Assembly (NCBI GenBank): GCA_029240245.1
Contig: JARBTJ010000009.1
Coordinates: forward strand, 1-64,000
Direction: 5' to 3'
Length of the DNA stretch: 64,000 nt
Origin: Herbinix sp.
GTDB taxonomy: Bacteria; Bacillota; Clostridia; Lachnospirales; Lachnospiraceae
Shown here: piece after piece, positions 37,079-45,747 of the stretch
How positions within the stretch are numbered: position 1 is the first letter of the stretch
How the letters are laid out: every line of letters starts with the position of its first letter
The notes under the pieces: model-generated
Told to the model about the DNA's origin: nothing
Databases searched by the model: none
The model's input: only the letters and a program-made list of their open reading frames with translations
Program-made: the position numbers and the translations under genes

Positions 37079-39952
37079 CTATCCCAGCAGAACCGTCTTT
37101 AAATACCTTCCCGTATAGGACTCCTTCACCTTCATAACCTGCTCCGGTGTGCCTTCGGCAACGATATAACCACCCTGATTACCGCCCTCCGGTCCAAGAT
37201 CGATGATATAGTCCGCTGATTTGATTACATCCAGGTGATGTTCAATTACAATTACGGAATGCCCCTGATCCACCAGCTTATTTAAGCAGTCTAACAGCTT
37301 TGCAATATCGGACAAATGCAGTCCTGTGGTTGGCTCATCCAAAATATAGAGATTATGTGCACCCTTTTTAATCTTTGCCAGCTCGTATGCCAACTTGACT
37401 CTCTGGGCTTCCCCACCGGACAGGGTGGTTGAGCTTTGTCCGAGACACAAATAGCCTAACCCCAGTTCATTCATGATCGCCAGTTTATGCTTTAAGTATG
37501 GAATATCCTTAAAGAATGCCAGAGCTTCTTCCACGGTCATATCCAGGACATCAGCGATACTCTTATTATGATATTTGATTTCCAGACCTTCCTCAGAATA
37601 ACGCATTCCCTTACACATGGGGCAAATAGTTTCGATATCTGCCATAAACTGTAGGTTTGTAACGATGATGCCATCACCTCCGCAGTGCTCACACCGACAG
37701 CCATTCGCATGCGTAAGACTGAAGTCAAGCGCTGTATACCCACGTTCTTTTGCCGCCTGCAGCATCGCGAATAAATCACGTATCTTATCAAAGATACCAA
37801 TATAGGTGGCAGGATTTGATTTGCTGTTTCGACCGATGGGCGACTGATCAATATTGATGACATTATTTATCTGATCAGAGCCAAAGAGAAAATCATGCTC
37901 TCCCGGTACTATTCTGGCTCCAGTTTTATCTATTTTTAATTGCTTATAAAGTATCTCGTTAATTAAGGAACTCTTGCCCGATCCCGATACTCCGGTAATA
38001 CACAAGAAAACTCCAAGCGGAATGTCAAGATCTACGTTCTTTAAGTTATTCTCTCTTGCTCCCTGCAGGGAAAGGAAGCTGTCACCAAGATTTCGCCGCT
38101 GCTTTGGTATGGTTATCTTTGCTTTACCGGAAAGATAGCGCCCGGTAACCGAGTCGTCAACTTCCATGATATTTTCTAACGTTCCCTCAGCGACTACATT
38201 ACCTCCGTGTATTCCGGGACCAGGACCAATCTCGATAATATGGTCGGCGTTTCTAATGGTTTCAATATCATGCTCAACCACAATTACCGTATTTCCGATG
38301 TCACGCAGCTTCTTCATGGTATCAATTACCTTGTCGGAATCCCTGGGATGCAGTCCGATACTCGGTTCATCCATAACATATAACATACCCATCAGTTCAC
38401 TGCTGATCTGGGTAGACATCTTAATTCTCTGCATCTCTCCACCGGAAATGCTGTCGCTTCTGCGGTTGAGACTGATATAATGAAGCCCGATATCAATTAA
38501 GAGTTTAATACGGGTGGATATTTCACGGATAATTGTATTCGCCACATCCTTAACATCCTCATGAAAGCTTAAAGTACTCAGGAAATCCAGTAGCTCCGGC
38601 AGTTGCATCTTACATAGCTCGTCAATATTCTTTCCTCCGACGGTAACATTAAGCCGCTGTTTTTTTAGTCTTGCACCGTTACATTCCGGACATACTTTTT
38701 CGATCATGCATTCCTTGATAAAGTTTGGCTCAAAGGCTTCTGTCGTAGTTGATCTCCGGATGTATTGCTTATACCAGTGCTCCATCTCATGCACAAAGCC
38801 CCAGAAGGGTACTTCCCGACCGACGATCCAGTTTTTCTTCTTACAATCCGGCGGCTGCTGCATTTTAATCAGCACACCCTTGGTTCCATAGAACAAAAGG
38901 TCATGAACTTCGTTTGAGAGTTCGTTAAAGGGGGTATCTAAGCTGAAATCATATTGTTGCGAAAGGCTGTACATCATTACTCCACGGTAGCTATCCTTAC
39001 CGTTCGTGTTATATACCGTGTTCTTTAAGGCTCCTTTATTAATGCTCTTTTCCGGTGCTACGATTAAGAAACGGGGCTCCACTACGTAGGACATGCCCAC
39101 ACCAAGACACGTATGGCAGGCACTTGCCGGCGAATTAAAAGAAAAATGAAACGGCTGCATCTCACATAAAAACATATGATGCTCGGGGCAGGCAAATTTC
39201 TTATAAAAGGAGGTATTCTTACTTCCGATTACTTCGACCTTAATGATAATATCCTCTTCTAAGGCTAGCATGGAGGCTTCGATTGATTTGGTGATTTGGA
39301 TATAGGAATCGGATTTTAAGGTAAACCGGTCAATGATTAATTCCATATGATATTTCTTTGTTTCATCAAGCTCCCGTTTTTCTGCAAGGGAAAACGGTTC
39401 CCCATCCACCAATAAATTCTTATAGCCCTTATTACGTAATTGCTCAAAGGTGTAATTATAATCTTCTCCGAATATTTTATACACCGGTGCTCGAAGCTCC
39501 ACAACAGTACCGGACGGCAGGGTTGCGATATATTCAGCAATCTGTGCAGCGGAAAGCTGTTCTAAGGGATGACCGCATTCGGGACATTTACCGGTTCCTG
39601 CAGTGGAATATAACAGTCTCATGTAATCGTTAATATCGGTAACCGTGCCGACCGTGGAACGTGGATTATTGTTTCCCTTCTTCTGCTCAATAGCGATGAC
39701 CGGGGACAAGCCTCTGACATAATCGACCTTTGCCTTCTTTAATTGGCTGATGCGACTCTTCGCGAAGGTGGAAATGGAATCAAGAAACCGTCTCTGCCCC
39801 TCCCCGTAGATGACATCAAAGGCGAGGGAGGACTTACCGGAACCGGACACCCCGGTAATTACGGTAAGCTTGTCTCTCGGAATTTCTACGGATATATTCT
39901 TTAAGTTATTCTGTTTTGCTCCTGATATCTCTATGCTGGTACGAACGGACAT
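37079..39952 (-). CDS. UvrA-family ABC ATPase (UvrA2-like)
   Basis: This 957-residue protein is built like UvrA, with two ABC modules: Walker A GVSGSGKSSLAFD and, near residue 660, GVSGSGKSSL; signatures SGGEMQRIKMS and LSGGEAQRVKLA; Walker B LYVMDEPSIGLHP and LYILDEPTTGLHL. The zinc modules are altered: the first has CPECG, the second has the pair CPEH...CHTC instead of the normal CxxC...CxxC, and the third has CRCEHCGG...CPMCKG. The insertion domain reads differently from canonical UvrA. This fits the UvrA2 class, linked in some bacteria to drug or damage tolerance. No uvrB or uvrC is nearby. Start set by GAGGAG. Confidence 0.85.
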   Translation of the reverse strand: MSVRTSIEISGAKQNNLKNISVEIPRDKLTVITGVSGSGKSSLAFDVIYGEGQRRFLDSISTFAKSRISQLKKAKVDYVRGLSPVIAIEQKKGNNNPRSTVGTVTDINDYMRLLYSTAGTGKCPECGHPLEQLSAAQIAEYIATLPSGTVVELRAPVYKIFGEDYNYTFEQLRNKGYKNLLVDGEPFSLAEKRELDETKKYHMELIIDRFTLKSDSYIQITKSIEASMLALEEDIIIKVEVIGSKNTSFYKKFACPEHHMFLCEMQPFHFSFNSPASACHTCLGVGMSYVVEPRFLIVAPEKSINKGALKNTVYNTNGKDSYRGVMMYSLSQQYDFSLDTPFNELSNEVHDLLFYGTKGVLIKMQQPPDCKKKNWIVGREVPFWGFVHEMEHWYKQYIRRSTTTEAFEPNFIKECMIEKVCPECNGARLKKQRLNVTVGGKNIDELCKMQLPELLDFLSTLSFHEDVKDVANTIIREISTRIKLLIDIGLHYISLNRRSDSISGGEMQRIKMSTQISSELMGMLYVMDEPSIGLHPRDSDKVIDTMKKLRDIGNTVIVVEHDIETIRNADHIIEIGPGPGIHGGNVVAEGTLENIMEVDDSVTGRYLSGKAKITIPKQRRNLGDSFLSLQGARENNLKNVDLDIPLGVFLCITGVSGSGKSSLINEILYKQLKIDKTGARIVPGEHDFLFGSDQINNVINIDQSPIGRNSKSNPATYIGIFDKIRDLFAMLQAAKERGYTALDFSLTHANGCRCEHCGGDGIIVTNLQFMADIETICPMCKGMRYSEEGLEIKYHNKSIADVLDMTVEEALAFFKDIPYLKHKLAIMNELGLGYLCLGQSSTTLSGGEAQRVKLAYELAKIKKGAHNLYILDEPTTGLHLSDIAKLLDCLNKLVDQGHSVIVIEHHLDVIKSADYIIDLGPEGGNQGGYIVAEGTPEQVMKVKESYTGRYLKTVLLG

Positions 39953-39984
39953 AATATACTCCTCTCATCGATTCCATCCAAATT

Positions 39985-40131
39985 ATCAATTATGAAACAA
40001 TATTATTAATGCTATTGCATGCACAACAGCCATTGTTCTTCACTCCATTGTAGCAATGAGCTTAACAACCGCTCATGAAAAATATATGTTACGACAGCAA
40101 TTTATTAATTTCGTGTTTTGCAAATAGCTAA
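39985..40131. repeat. full palindromic intergenic repeat, diverged copy
   Basis: This copy lies between the UvrA-like and nucleotidyltransferase genes. The left arm (ATGAAACAATATTATTAATGCTATTGCATG type sequence) and right arm are inverted partners, and the reverse complement of the centre has GAGCGG-TTGTTAAGCTC, matching the position of GCGGAAGTTAAGCC in the 30.7 kb copy. Confidence 0.6.
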
Positions 40132-40186
40132 GCAATTTAACATAAGTCGAACTATCTAATATTAATTTACTAATACATGGATCTTG

Positions 40187-41104
40187 TTAAAATGGTACAT
40201 ACAAATATCCCATTTCCTCGACCGACGGTTTGCTCTTTGGTGTCAGTCGAATCGTCTGAGACACCTTGGCAATAACTCCCTTATCTGCTAGGTAATCAAA
40301 TATCCCTACAATAAAATGGCTGTCCGAATGGAAATGTCTCTTAATCATGGTTACAGTTTTTATCTCCTGGTCCGCCATATAGCTAATCACCGGCTTTGTG
40401 ATAACATCAAGGTGTGCTTCTAAATAACGGTCGATTCCCTCTATCGCTTCTGCAGCTTCTTCTTCCGTATAATGATGGGACATGGCATCCCGGTAATAGG
40501 CTTTCGTGATGCCGGGAGTAAATTGTTCTGCTTTCTGTATACATTCCCTTGTGGGTGATTCCCCGTTTAGGCAAACCTCCATCCGGGCAATTCCCTCTGC
40601 TGCCTTTAGGAGGTAATACTGTGCATACAAAAGATCCTTCTTCACGGTTAACCATTTTAGACATTTATCATAACAATGTACAAGGTCACAGGCGATCACC
40701 ATTACCGATAGTGCCATGTCGTCGCTGCCTAATGTTTTGAATTCTTCAAAATATTCATACAGGCTGTCGTCCGTGGTATAAGCAATCCTACCCTTCGAAA
40801 AATAGGAATGGGCAAAAGAACCGCCACCGATACCGTCAAGAAATCGTTTAAAACCACTTCTCTGTACCAGGTGAACATTGATGGTGATGTCATCTTCGAT
40901 GATACAGTAGGAGTCGTTTTTAAGCACCTGGTCACGGACCACCAACGTCATATCAACATCACTCTTTTCCCAGACCTGATCATAAGCTAAGCTGCCACAG
41001 ATAATCACAGCGATCACATTGGGATCATCCTTGACTTTACTGATAAAGCTCTCAGTAGCTGCAACATAACGTTCCTTCATTTCAGCGAGTTTTTGATTAT
41101 TCAT
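40187..41104 (-). CDS. nucleotidyltransferase-fold protein
   Basis: This 305-residue cytoplasmic protein has a polymerase-beta-type nucleotidyltransferase signature: VIAVIICGSLAYDQVWEKSDVDMTLVV (about 29-56), that is GS-x(9)-D-x-D, plus a later Asp-containing strand (ITINVHLV). The C-terminal half is helical. The fold is shared by aminoglycoside nucleotidyltransferases and by other DNA polymerase beta superfamily enzymes, but nothing visible fixes the substrate. A good GGGAGG site precedes the ATG. It is probably transcribed on its own, separated from the UvrA-like gene by the palindromic repeat. Confidence 0.75.
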   Translation of the reverse strand: MNNQKLAEMKERYVAATESFISKVKDDPNVIAVIICGSLAYDQVWEKSDVDMTLVVRDQVLKNDSYCIIEDDITINVHLVQRSGFKRFLDGIGGGSFAHSYFSKGRIAYTTDDSLYEYFEEFKTLGSDDMALSVMVIACDLVHCYDKCLKWLTVKKDLLYAQYYLLKAAEGIARMEVCLNGESPTRECIQKAEQFTPGITKAYYRDAMSHHYTEEEAAEAIEGIDRYLEAHLDVITKPVISYMADQEIKTVTMIKRHFHSDSHFIVGIFDYLADKGVIAKVSQTIRLTPKSKPSVEEMGYLYVPF

Positions 41105-41250
41105 TTAAGTCAATCCTCCCTGTATAATTTTAAAATAATATAATTTTATATCCGTTCCTACTTCCCATGCTTTAAAATGTATATCCATCGTGACTGGTTG
41201 CTATTATAATAGAACAATTAATTTCAACCTTCCTTCTCGTAACCGATTAT
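41105..41250. other. upstream region of the nucleotidyltransferase gene
   Basis: AT-rich spacer before the tandem array. It should hold the promoter of the nucleotidyltransferase gene, but no convincing -35/-10 pair stood out by eye. Confidence 0.3.
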
Positions 41251-41424
41251 CTTAATTTTATTTTGATTTATATCTTGATTTATATCTTGATTTATATCTT
41301 GATTTATATATTGATTTATATATTGATTTATATATTGATTTATATCATAACTTATATCTTAACTTATACCTTAACTTATATCTTAACTTATGCCTTAACT
41401 TACACCTTAACTTATACCTTATTT
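41251..41424. repeat. 12-base tandem repeat array in two sub-types
   Basis: The array begins with about seven units of TTGATTTATATM and changes to about seven units of TTAACTTATRCC, all with a 12-base period. The period keeps one frame open and gives a spurious Ile/Leu/Tyr-repeat peptide of about 120 residues, which I do not regard as a gene. The array lies between the divergent nucleotidyltransferase and luxE genes. Confidence 0.8.
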
Positions 41425-41807
41425 TTTATCCCAATTATCCTAATTTTCATTTCGTGCACAAAACACTTGTTCTTATTTTGCCCGATATGGTATAATTATA
41501 CATGGTTATTATTTGAATACAAGACAAAAATTGCTATACTGTTAAAAGAGTTTAAAAAACATATGTTCTTATCTGGCAAATCATGGTACAATAATGCAAA
41601 GTCATTAGGTAGAATAAAAATTTAAATTCCATATGCAACAGTAAATTCTACCAACCTAGAAGTTCTTTCACACAATGATTTCTGCAAAGTCATAATGAAG
41701 CAATCATTAACAATGTAAACTTCGTAATATTAATTGAGCATAATGTTATATGAATATTGATATATAAGTAACCCAGGTGATTGATATTTAAAAAGGAGCC
41801 TTTAGCC
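41425..41807 (+). promoter_or_regulatory. upstream region of luxE-luxC
   Basis: About 380 bases of AT-rich DNA separate the tandem array from luxE. It must carry the luxE promoter; the AAAAAGGAG ribosome site at its end is clear, but no promoter or operator could be assigned with confidence. Confidence 0.35.
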
Positions 41808-42929
41808 ATGGATTATCGAAAGAGATTATTCACACACAGGAAACTCTATGATCACACAGGAACAGAAACCCTTTTTGTCAAGGCAGCGAAATGTAATGTG
41901 GCCTTCCACCGGAAGCATTGCTCCGAATACGCAGTTATTTTGGCCGACCGCCGATTTCGTTTTAAACAAATGAAAACGATTGACGACTTATATAAAATTC
42001 CGGTTCTACCCACTCTTTATTTTAAATCCCACCGGATACATTCCATTCCGGAGAAGAAAATGCTTATCAAAGCCACCTCCTCCGGTACAAAGGGCAAGAA
42101 AAGCCATATTGGTTTTGATGCAAAAGGGCTGTTTTATGGGGCATTTATGGTGCTAAGGACAGCCTCCTTTCATAAACTGTTCTCCTTAAAACCGGTGAAT
42201 TATATTCTGCTTGGTTATAAGCCGGATAAGAATAACCATACTGTGATTTCAAAGACGGCCTTTGGTGCTACCTTTTTTGCACCTGCTATCCGTCGGACTT
42301 ATGCATTAAAGCCGTCACCGGAAGGTTATCAACTTGATTTATTGGGACTTAAGAAGGCACTCTTACGGTATAGTCGTCAGCCAGTTCCGGTAAGATTAAT
42401 TGGTTTTCCTTCCTATCTTTACTTTTTCTTAACAGAGCTGAAAAAGGCAGGGCTGCAATTACATTTACCCAAGAGTTCCATGGTACTTCTTGGAGGAGGG
42501 TGGAAACAGTTCTACACGGAAAAAGTGGAAAAGGATGTACTCTATGCCTTAATTGAAGAAGTACTGGGTATCAAAGAATATAATGTGAAGGAATTCTTTG
42601 GGGCAGTGGAGCATCCGATTATCTATTGTGACTGCAAGAATCATCATTTCCATGTTCCTGTTTACAGCAGAGTCATCATCCGTGATGTGAATACACTGCT
42701 GCCGGTGGAAAATGGCAAAGTAGGTCTGGTAAACTTTCTGACACCCATGGTAGAAAGCATGCCTTTAACCAGTGTTATGACCGACGATCTGGGTATCTTA
42801 CACGACGGGAAGGAATGCGGCTGCGGATTAACAGCTCCTTACTTTGAAATTCTCGGTCGTGTGGGTGTAACCGACATTAAGACCTGTGCGGCTGGTGCCG
42901 CGGAGCTCCTTGGAGGTGCGCAATCATGA
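41808..42929 (+). CDS. luxE: LuxE-type acyl-protein synthetase
   Basis: This 373-residue cytosolic ligase activates a carboxylic (fatty) acid with ATP and hands the acyl group to LuxC. Its ANL-like adenylation signature is visible as IKATSSGTKGKKSHIGFD (about 85-105), and the family features IPVLPTLYFK, GFPSYLYFFL, LLGGGWKQF and FFGAVEHPIIYCDC are present, as is a C-terminal TDDLGILHDGKECGCG. A TTG at 41781 would add nine codons, but AAAAAGGAG places the start at ATG 41808. The stop overlaps the luxC start (ATGA). No luciferase or transferase (LuxD) gene is present, so the product is probably a fatty aldehyde used for something other than light. Confidence 0.88.
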   Translation: MDYRKRLFTHRKLYDHTGTETLFVKAAKCNVAFHRKHCSEYAVILADRRFRFKQMKTIDDLYKIPVLPTLYFKSHRIHSIPEKKMLIKATSSGTKGKKSHIGFDAKGLFYGAFMVLRTASFHKLFSLKPVNYILLGYKPDKNNHTVISKTAFGATFFAPAIRRTYALKPSPEGYQLDLLGLKKALLRYSRQPVPVRLIGFPSYLYFFLTELKKAGLQLHLPKSSMVLLGGGWKQFYTEKVEKDVLYALIEEVLGIKEYNVKEFFGAVEHPIIYCDCKNHHFHVPVYSRVIIRDVNTLLPVENGKVGLVNFLTPMVESMPLTSVMTDDLGILHDGKECGCGLTAPYFEILGRVGVTDIKTCAAGAAELLGGAQS

Positions 42930-44206
42930 TTCTAATCAATGGAGTGATGCTAGACTCACAGAAAATCAATACGGTACTTCCGACCTTAGAGAAACAGATC
43001 TGCAGAACATTACAAAAACCCCTTCTTTCTCCCCTGCTTGTGATAGAAGCCTGTGATAAGCTAGCACAGCTGGTAGAAAGAGGGACATATTCTGACCTAA
43101 TCGATCAGTTATGCCTGGAGTCGCAGGTATCTCCCGAACAGGTAACGCAGGTGATTCGTATGTTTCGAAAAGAAAGCCTGTTATATAAGTTGAAAACGGA
43201 GCTTGGAAGTAATTACGATAAGGTACAAAGTGGAACCCCTTTGTATGAGAAACATCCGATTCATAAGAGAATAATGCCTCTTGGTGTATTATTTCATATT
43301 GCGGCCGGAAATGTTGACGGACTTCCGGTATATAGTGTCATCGAAGGGCTGCTAGCCGGAAACATCAATATCTTAAAGCTCCCTGCAGTGGATCAGAGTT
43401 TCTCCCTCTTACTCTTAACGGAGTTAATTCGATTAGAGCCTATATTGGCTGAATATATCTATGTCTTCGATACTCTTTCCAATGATATCGCAGCCATGCA
43501 GCGAATGGCGAAGTGTGCCGATGCTATCGTGGTTTGGGGCGGTGATACGGCAACCTTGTCTGTAAGAAGACTTGCTACTCCAAATACAAGAATCATCGAG
43601 TGGGGACACAAGATGAGTTTTGCATATATAACGGAAAAGGGGTTGACCGAGGAAGCCTTAGCCGGTCTTGCTCATCATATGTTAAGTACAAAGCAATTAC
43701 TATGCAGCTCCTGTCAGGGGATATTTATTGATACGGACCGAATAACGGCAGTACATCAATTCTGTGAAAGATTTTTAAGCATTCTCGATCATGCTTCCGA
43801 AAATTATCCTCCGATAACTATAGGCATGCAGGCACAGCTAACTCTACTGCTATACAACCAGGAGCTTACCGCTAGGGCGGACAACAAACGTATTTACAAA
43901 GGGAAACGGTGCAACATCACTGCATCAGCGGATCAGAAACTTGAAGTTTCCTTTGCTCACGGTAACTGTTGGGTGAAAGCCTTACCCAGGGAGAACATCC
44001 TATCAAGACTTCATCGGTATAAAGGGTATTTGCAGACGGTCGGCCTACTGTGCGGAAATGATGAATGGGAGGTGCTGTCCGAGCGTCTCTTAAGAGCAGG
44101 TGCGACGAGAATCACTCCTGTCGGTGATATGTCCCGGATGCTATGCGGAGAAACTCATGATGGGGACTACCCCTTACGGCGATATACCAAAATCGTGGAG
44201 TATTAA
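42926..44206 (+). CDS. luxC: LuxC-type acyl-CoA/acyl-protein reductase
   Basis: This 426-residue protein belongs to the LuxC acyl reductase family, which reduces an acyl group to the aldehyde with NADPH in complex with LuxE. Family features: HKRIMPLGVLFHIAAGNVDGLP, NINILKLP, ADAIVVWGGDTA, IEWGHKMSFAYI, the probable nucleophile Cys in STKQLLCSSCQGIF, and LQTVGLLCG. It overlaps luxE by four bases with a GGAGGTG site inside luxE, so the two proteins are made together. In some other bacteria LuxC/LuxE pairs occur without luciferase; an aldehyde-, alcohol- or lipid-related role here is an inference. An AraC regulator follows on the same strand about 200 bases later. Confidence 0.9.
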   Translation: MILINGVMLDSQKINTVLPTLEKQICRTLQKPLLSPLLVIEACDKLAQLVERGTYSDLIDQLCLESQVSPEQVTQVIRMFRKESLLYKLKTELGSNYDKVQSGTPLYEKHPIHKRIMPLGVLFHIAAGNVDGLPVYSVIEGLLAGNINILKLPAVDQSFSLLLLTELIRLEPILAEYIYVFDTLSNDIAAMQRMAKCADAIVVWGGDTATLSVRRLATPNTRIIEWGHKMSFAYITEKGLTEEALAGLAHHMLSTKQLLCSSCQGIFIDTDRITAVHQFCERFLSILDHASENYPPITIGMQAQLTLLLYNQELTARADNKRIYKGKRCNITASADQKLEVSFAHGNCWVKALPRENILSRLHRYKGYLQTVGLLCGNDEWEVLSERLLRAGATRITPVGDMSRMLCGETHDGDYPLRRYTKIVEY

Positions 44207-44407
44207 TCCCATTCAGGAGCCGTATGGTCATATATTTTAATGAACTTTTAACTCTACGTTTAGGATCGGATAAGCTTATTTTGATACATTAAGTAATATG
44301 AGTGTTGCTTCTCCGTTCCACTCATAAGCAAATTCCGACCAATATCAGACGAACCGCAATTATCTTCATAAATAATATAACTGAAATACACTGACAGGTG
44401 GAACACA

Positions 44408-45298
44408 ATGGATAATTATCTACTGGAAATCATAAAACATACAACCGAATATATCGAGAATAACCTTCTTGAGGAACTTACTCTCGATAATATCTCCGAG
44501 AATGTTAATATATCAAAATTCCATTTGCTTCGTATCTGGAAGGGAGCGACCTCAACAGGTATTATGGAATATGTACGCAGGAGAAGAATCGCGCAATCTC
44601 TGGGTGATTTAATCAATGACCGAAACAGCATTGAATTTATATCCTCCAAATTCTCCTTTGGTTGTGAACGAACTTATAACCGCATTTTTAAGGAAGAATA
44701 TAATACAACACCTGCAAAATGGAGACGAAAACCCTTTGAACTTAAGATTTTGGACCGTTTTAATGCAGATTTCATGAACTGTGCAGGGGATGGACTTATT
44801 TTCTTTCGATCCATCACGGTACTTCCGGGATTTACTATTGCCGGACTGGAATATGAGGTTGATGTTATAGAGAATATGGAGAAGCAGATTGCCACCAAGT
44901 ACGGCGTGGATTTCTTCTATAATACTCGTCCGGAGGTTCTTAATCCGGTGGAGAAGGATGTCTATATCGGCTATACTCTTGTCCCGAGGAATTTTAGTGG
45001 ATTTACCTATTATCAGCCCTCCATTCAGGTTGACCAGAATTCAATTCTTGCCCCGAATATGAAGGTAAAGCACATTAAACCCCACAAATATGGGGTCTTT
45101 ACCTATATGGGTCCACATCGTCCCGAAGAGCTTTCCTCGAAAAATCTGCAAATGATTTGGCGATACATATCTGAAACCTGGATGCCAACCATACAGTTCA
45201 ATCTAACCCAGGATTTTCATTTTGAACGAATCAATTATTCCAAATGCAATAAGCATTACTGCGAATGCGACCTGTATTATCCGATTTCAATATTATGA
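44408..45298 (+). CDS. AraC-family regulator with GyrI-like effector domain
   Basis: This 296-residue regulator has the AraC double helix-turn-helix at residues about 8-108 (LTLDNISENVNISKFHLLRIWKGATSTGIMEYVRRRRIAQ and FGCERTYNRIFKEEYNTTPAKWRR), followed by a GyrI-like/Rob-type ligand-binding domain (FTIAGLEYEVD, HIKPHKYGVFTYMGPHRPEEL). It has the same layout as the regulator at 18.2 kb but a clearly different sequence. It lies about 200 bases after luxC on the same strand, so it may be autoregulated or control luxEC; this is unproved. Ribosome site AGGTGG. A cysteine/histidine-rich end (CNKHYCECDLYYP) is unusual and might bind metal. Confidence 0.85.
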   Translation: MDNYLLEIIKHTTEYIENNLLEELTLDNISENVNISKFHLLRIWKGATSTGIMEYVRRRRIAQSLGDLINDRNSIEFISSKFSFGCERTYNRIFKEEYNTTPAKWRRKPFELKILDRFNADFMNCAGDGLIFFRSITVLPGFTIAGLEYEVDVIENMEKQIATKYGVDFFYNTRPEVLNPVEKDVYIGYTLVPRNFSGFTYYQPSIQVDQNSILAPNMKVKHIKPHKYGVFTYMGPHRPEELSSKNLQMIWRYISETWMPTIQFNLTQDFHFERINYSKCNKHYCECDLYYPISIL

Positions 45299-45309
45299 AG
45301 ATACGGATT

Positions 45310-45612
45310 ACATAATGGATTACATAATAACTGCGAAGGGTGTTATTGTTAATTGCTTAATATCTGTGAATAGTGTTATTGCTGATTACATATTAACTTT
45401 GAATGATGTAATGCAAATTACATCATATCTGTGAAGGATATTATTGATAATTACTTGATTTCTGTGAAGGGTGTTATTGCTAATTACTTGATTTCTGTGA
45501 ATGTTGATATTGCTAATTGCTTAACATCTGTGAATAGTGTTATTGCTAATTACTTGATTTCTGTGAAGGGTGTTATACGAATTAGATATTTCTTTCAATG
45601 GTGTTATTACAA
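45310..45612. repeat. 33-base tandem repeat array, about eight units
   Basis: Units such as TGAAGGGTGTTATTGCTAAT followed by TACTTGATTTC repeat with a 33-base period after the AraC gene. The period is a multiple of three, so short frames stay open and would read SVKGVIANYLI over and over, but no ribosome site supports a gene. Units are contiguous with no unique spacers, so this is not CRISPR. Confidence 0.75.
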
Positions 45613-45613
45613 A

Positions 45614-45654
45614 CACCCCAAGAAATCGTGAAAAGGAAACGACTTCTTGGGGTA
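45614..45654. terminator. bidirectional terminator between AraC and GH5 genes
   Basis: The 15-base arms ACCCCAAGAAATCGT (45615-45629) and ACGACTTCTTGGGGT (45639-45653) pair with one mismatch over a nine-base loop. It can serve both converging genes, though T runs are short. Confidence 0.7.
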
Positions 45655-45747
45655 TCCGCTCTTTGTATCATTTTACATTATCTATGGTTTTCCCATATCC
45701 TATTATCCAAAGTCTTTACACTACGGATAAGCAAAATATCAGTCCTC

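Noticed and set aside
41263-41625. 120-residue open frame with Ile/Leu/Tyr repeats
   Set aside because: It is produced by a 12-base tandem array, has no ribosome binding site and its tail shows no family features.
41808-44206. Full bioluminescence (lux) operon
   Set aside because: Only luxE and luxC are present; luxA, luxB and luxD are absent and the organism appears anaerobic.
45310-45612. Possible CRISPR array
   Set aside because: Units are directly contiguous with no unique spacers of similar length, and no cas genes are in the window.
45431-45631. Open frame encoding an 11-residue repeat peptide
   Set aside because: It is produced by the 33-base tandem array; no ribosome site and several overlapping frames of equal quality.
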